7,306 bases of DNA from Victivallis vadensis. GTDB lineage: Bacteria; Verrucomicrobiota; Lentisphaeria; Victivallales; GWF2-50-93. Each line of letters opens with the position of its first letter. The first letter of the stretch is position 1. The notes under the pieces were generated by a model. The model was given only the letters and a program-made list of their open reading frames with translations, was not told the DNA's origin and did not search any database. A program made the translations under genes and the position numbers. The DNA lies in the NCBI GenBank assembly GCA_020718525.1, contig DYRX01000222.1, positions 1 to 7,306 of the forward strand, written 5' to 3'. Positions 5,355 through 7,306 of this stretch are shown here, one piece after another.

Positions 5355-6940
5355 TTTTTCTTCATTGACATGAGCGAATATTCGAGCGAGTCAACAAGGG
5401 CTTCCCAAGATGCCTCGACAAGATTCTCGCTGACGCCAACTGTTCCCCAGGACTTTTTCCCGTCTGTTGACTCGATGAGAACTCTGGTTTTGGCGGCAGT
5501 GCCGTCTTTTCCTTCAAGAATCCTTACCTTGAAGTCCGCCAATTTGACGCTTTCGAGATCGGGATAAAAGCGCATGAGCGCCTTTCTAAGCGCCAAATCG
5601 AGTGCGTTGATAGGACCATGTCCTTCTGCGGCTGTCAATTCCTGCTGACCTTTTACGTCAACCTTGACTGTCGCCTCCGAGAAGCAGGGACTGTCCCCAT
5701 CTCTTTTCTCTACAATAACCCTGAATCCCTTCAATTTGAAGAGAGGTGAATGCTTCTTCAGAATCTTCATGGCAAGCACATGGAAGGAGCCATCAGCGGC
5801 TTCGAATTCATAGCCTTTGTTTTCCATTTCCTTGAGGGTTGAGAGAATATCTTTCGCCTCGTCCTGGGAAATGCCTTCAAGATTGTGTTCCGCAACCTTC
5901 ATAAGAACATTGCTTCTGCCTGCGAGATCTGAAACTAGGACTCTCCGCTTGTTTCCGACAAGCTCAGGATTCATGTGCTCGAATGTGGAGGGATTCTTTG
6001 ACACGGCATTTACGTGCATTCCGCCTTTGTGGGCGAATGCGCTGTCGCCGACATAGGGCTGGCGCTTGTTCGGAATCAGATTCGCGAGCTCGTCCACGAA
6101 GACGCTAGTCTCCCTGAGATGCCGCAACTGCCCGGCGGCGATGGCAGAGAAGCCCATTTTAAGTTCCAGCGCCGGAATTATTGAGCACAAATTGGCGTTG
6201 CCAGACCTTTCGCCGAATCCGTTTATCGTCCCCTGTATGTGCCTTGCTCCTCTTTCGACAGCAAGTAACGAGCCTGCAACCGCAAGCTCGCTGTCATTGT
6301 GGCAATGGACACCAAGGACAACTTTCTGCGGGATCTTGGCTCTGACAACTTCGCAAATCCTGGCGATATCCGAACTAAGAGTTCCTCCGTTTGTGTCGCA
6401 TAGCACAATTGTCCCTGCTCCATTGACGCAGGCGGTTGTAAGGACTTCCAGAGCATAGTCCGGATTGTCCTTGTATCCGTCGAAAAAATGTTCGGCGTCA
6501 AAGATGAGCTCTCTTTTTTTAGAAACCAGATAGGCGCATGAATCGGCGACAAGCTCGATGTTTGTGCTTGGTGAAATCCTCAGTACCTCATGTACATGCA
6601 AAAGCCAGCTTTTGCCAAAAATCGTTACGACGGGAGCCTCAGAATCCAGGAGCTTGATTATATTGTCGTCTTCTTCGACTTTGCAGTTTGCCCGTCTGGT
6701 ACTGCCAAACGCCGCTATCTTTGCATTTCTGAATTTCTTTCCCTTTACAGCATCGAAGAAGCCCATGTCTTTGGGATTGGAGCCCGGCCAGCCTCCTTCA
6801 ATGTATGAAACACCGAGAATGTCCAAATGCTCGGCTATGCTGACTTTGTCCTTCATCGAGAAACTGACTCCCTCGGCCTGAGATCCGTCCCGAAGTGTTG
6901 TGTCGTAGATGAAAACTTTTTCTTTTTTCTTGGCGCTCAT
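5351..6940 (-). CDS. cimA: (R)-citramalate synthase, CimA
   Basis: Condenses pyruvate with acetyl-CoA to (R)-citramalate, the first step of the threonine-independent route to 2-oxobutanoate and isoleucine. At 529 aa it has the family length. An N-terminal HMGL-like TIM barrel covers about residues 8-275: YDTTLRDGSQ (12-21) with metal ligand D13, GWPGSNPKD (50-58), HCHND (212-216) with the two metal-binding histidines, and GFGERSGNANL (241-251). HKGGMHV (304-310) follows in the linker region, as in LeuA/CimA. The C-terminal regulatory (LeuA dimer) domain covers about 395-520 and contains GHGPINALDLAL. EGGWPGSNPKD and the lack of isopropylmalate synthase features favour CimA over LeuA. ATG at 6940 is preferred to the TTG just before it because GGGAG lies 4 bases upstream of the ATG. 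It is the first gene of the operon, under the promoter at 7063-7091, and feedback control by isoleucine is usual in the family. Confidence 0.96.
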   Translation of the reverse strand: MSAKKKEKVFIYDTTLRDGSQAEGVSFSMKDKVSIAEHLDILGVSYIEGGWPGSNPKDMGFFDAVKGKKFRNAKIAAFGSTRRANCKVEEDDNIIKLLDSEAPVVTIFGKSWLLHVHEVLRISPSTNIELVADSCAYLVSKKRELIFDAEHFFDGYKDNPDYALEVLTTACVNGAGTIVLCDTNGGTLSSDIARICEVVRAKIPQKVVLGVHCHNDSELAVAGSLLAVERGARHIQGTINGFGERSGNANLCSIIPALELKMGFSAIAAGQLRHLRETSVFVDELANLIPNKRQPYVGDSAFAHKGGMHVNAVSKNPSTFEHMNPELVGNKRRVLVSDLAGRSNVLMKVAEHNLEGISQDEAKDILSTLKEMENKGYEFEAADGSFHVLAMKILKKHSPLFKLKGFRVIVEKRDGDSPCFSEATVKVDVKGQQELTAAEGHGPINALDLALRKALMRFYPDLESVKLADFKVRILEGKDGTAAKTRVLIESTDGKKSWGTVGVSENLVEASWEALVDSLEYSLMSMKKK

Positions 6941-6944
6941 CAAG

Positions 6945-6949
6945 CTCCC
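6945..6949 (-). promoter_or_regulatory. Ribosome binding site of cimA
   Basis: GGGAG (6949-6945) is 4 bases before ATG at 6940 but only 1 base before the adjacent in-frame TTG, so it decides for the ATG. Confidence 0.7.
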
Positions 6950-7062
6950 GTTCTTGTTATTGCTGGTTCTGGCGCAAGACAGATCCTGCTCAGCGAAAGC
7001 CTAGCCCGCTCCACAAAGATGGCGGAAAGGACTAAAAAGCAAATCCCCTTACGCGAGCGGAC

Positions 7063-7091
7063 ACAATACTCCAGCTTTGCGTCCATGTCAA
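7063..7091 (-). promoter_or_regulatory. Strong sigma70-type promoter of the cimA operon
   Basis: On the minus strand a perfect TTGACA (7091-7086) is followed by an optimal 17-base spacer and TATTGT (7068-7063, four of six). Transcription should start near 7056, leaving a leader of about 115 bases before cimA. I see no branched-chain amino acid leader peptide, T-box or convincing terminator hairpin in that leader, so the sequence itself shows no attenuation system. Confidence 0.7.
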
Positions 7092-7143
7092 GAAAATCCT
7101 GGCATTGGCGTCTCTTTTTAGTCAAAATTGCCTTTGATGCGCT

Positions 7144-7161
7144 TGAAATAAATCTATTTCA
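7144..7161. repeat. Perfect inverted repeat with 7-base arms
   Basis: TGAAATA (7144-7150) and TATTTCA (7155-7161) flank the loop AATC; a G-T and a C-G pair would extend the stem outward. It lies 53 bases upstream of the cimA -35 and 91 bases before the tRNA, inside the spacer of the weak plus-strand promoter candidate. It could be an operator. The stem is AT-rich and has no U-run, so a terminator is unlikely. Confidence 0.45.
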
Positions 7162-7252
7162 GGTATAGGTTGCGGTTCCGGGACAAAATGTTTCGAATGC
7201 GGATTTCTGACAAATTGGAATCTTCTTCGCGACAGTCGGTCTCGGCGAATTT

Positions 7253-7306
7253 CGGGGCGTGGCTCAGTCTGGTTTAGAGCGCTTGGTTCGGGACCAAGAG
7301 GTCGGA
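7253..7306 (+). tRNA. tRNA-Pro, anticodon CGG (3' part cut by the window end)
   Basis: Decodes the proline codon CCG. The cloverleaf parts are in order: 5' acceptor strand CGGGGCG (7253-7259), T8 and G9, D stem GCTC/GAGC (7262-7265 and 7277-7280) around an 11-base loop with GG, anticodon stem CTTGG/CCAAG (7282-7286 and 7294-7298), and the loop TTCGGGA with anticodon CGG at 7289-7291. The variable loop AGGTC and the first three T-stem bases GGA follow before the sequence stops. Starting with C1 is normal for bacterial proline tRNAs, and the anticodon arm is like that of E. coli tRNA-Pro(CGG). The 3' half of the acceptor stem and the CCA end are not visible, so integrity cannot be confirmed. 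Confidence 0.93.

Larger units (their letters stand above)
6944..7252. other. Divergent intergenic region between cimA and tRNA-Pro
   Basis: These 309 bases hold the cimA ribosome site and leader, the cimA promoter and an inverted repeat at 7144-7161. A short minus-strand open frame crosses the promoter and is not credible as a gene. For the tRNA, the best plus-strand promoter guess is TTGAAA (7143-7148) with TATAGG (7164-7169), but the 15-base spacer is short. Bases 7170-7252 show nothing recognisable. Confidence 0.6.

Noticed and set aside
6558..6881. Plus-strand open frame of 107 codons, with others like it inside 5370-6881
   Set aside because: They are antisense shadows of cimA with no recognisable domains.
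6940..7125. Minus-strand 61-codon open frame upstream of cimA
   Set aside because: It spans the strong cimA promoter and leader, so most of it would lie upstream of the transcript start; its translation is compositionally random.
1..7306. CRISPR array, insertion sequence, toxin-antitoxin or phage genes
   Set aside because: No regularly spaced repeats, transposase motifs, small toxin-antitoxin pairs or phage proteins were seen on either strand.

Overview
The window is one bacterial chromosome segment. Seven complete protein genes and one truncated gene lie head to tail on the minus strand, and the 5' part of a tRNA gene lies on the plus strand at the right edge. Tight packing, Shine-Dalgarno sequences, sigma70-like promoters, a signal-peptide protein and a DciA-type (DUF721) protein all point to a bacterium. 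The mix of CimA citramalate synthase, a NusG paralogue and a possible HMG-CoA reductase would fit a little-cultured lineage (for example PVC-type or Omnitrophota-like), but nothing here fixes the phylum. Base composition looks close to half GC by eye.

Layout from right to left, the direction of transcription: a tRNA-Pro(CGG), cut by the window end, diverges from the operon. A 309-base spacer holds an 18-base inverted repeat and a strong sigma70-like promoter (TTGACA-17-TATTGT). Then come cimA ((R)-citramalate synthase, 529 aa), a 120-aa exported protein of unknown function, a DciA-like DUF721 protein, a NusG-family paralogue, a nitrilase-superfamily amidase, a 734-aa protein that joins a neutral-ceramidase-like domain to an AAC(3)-type N-acyltransferase domain, and cobO (corrinoid adenosyltransferase). 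After a 150-base gap with its own promoter and palindrome, a second minus-strand gene begins and runs off the left edge; its N-terminus faintly resembles a class I HMG-CoA reductase.

From cimA to cobO the genes overlap by 4 bases at three junctions and are 4, 21 and 55 bases apart at the others, so they are probably one operon, with a possible internal promoter before the DciA-like gene. The functions are mixed: isoleucine precursor synthesis, replication, transcription elongation and cobalamin. The three most tightly linked steps after the NusG paralogue all concern amide bonds: amidase, ceramidase-like amidohydrolase and N-acyltransferase.

The most unusual item is the ceramidase-AAC(3) fusion. 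It keeps plausible catalytic residues in both halves, has no signal peptide, and has the acyltransferase where secreted neutral ceramidases carry a C-terminal domain.
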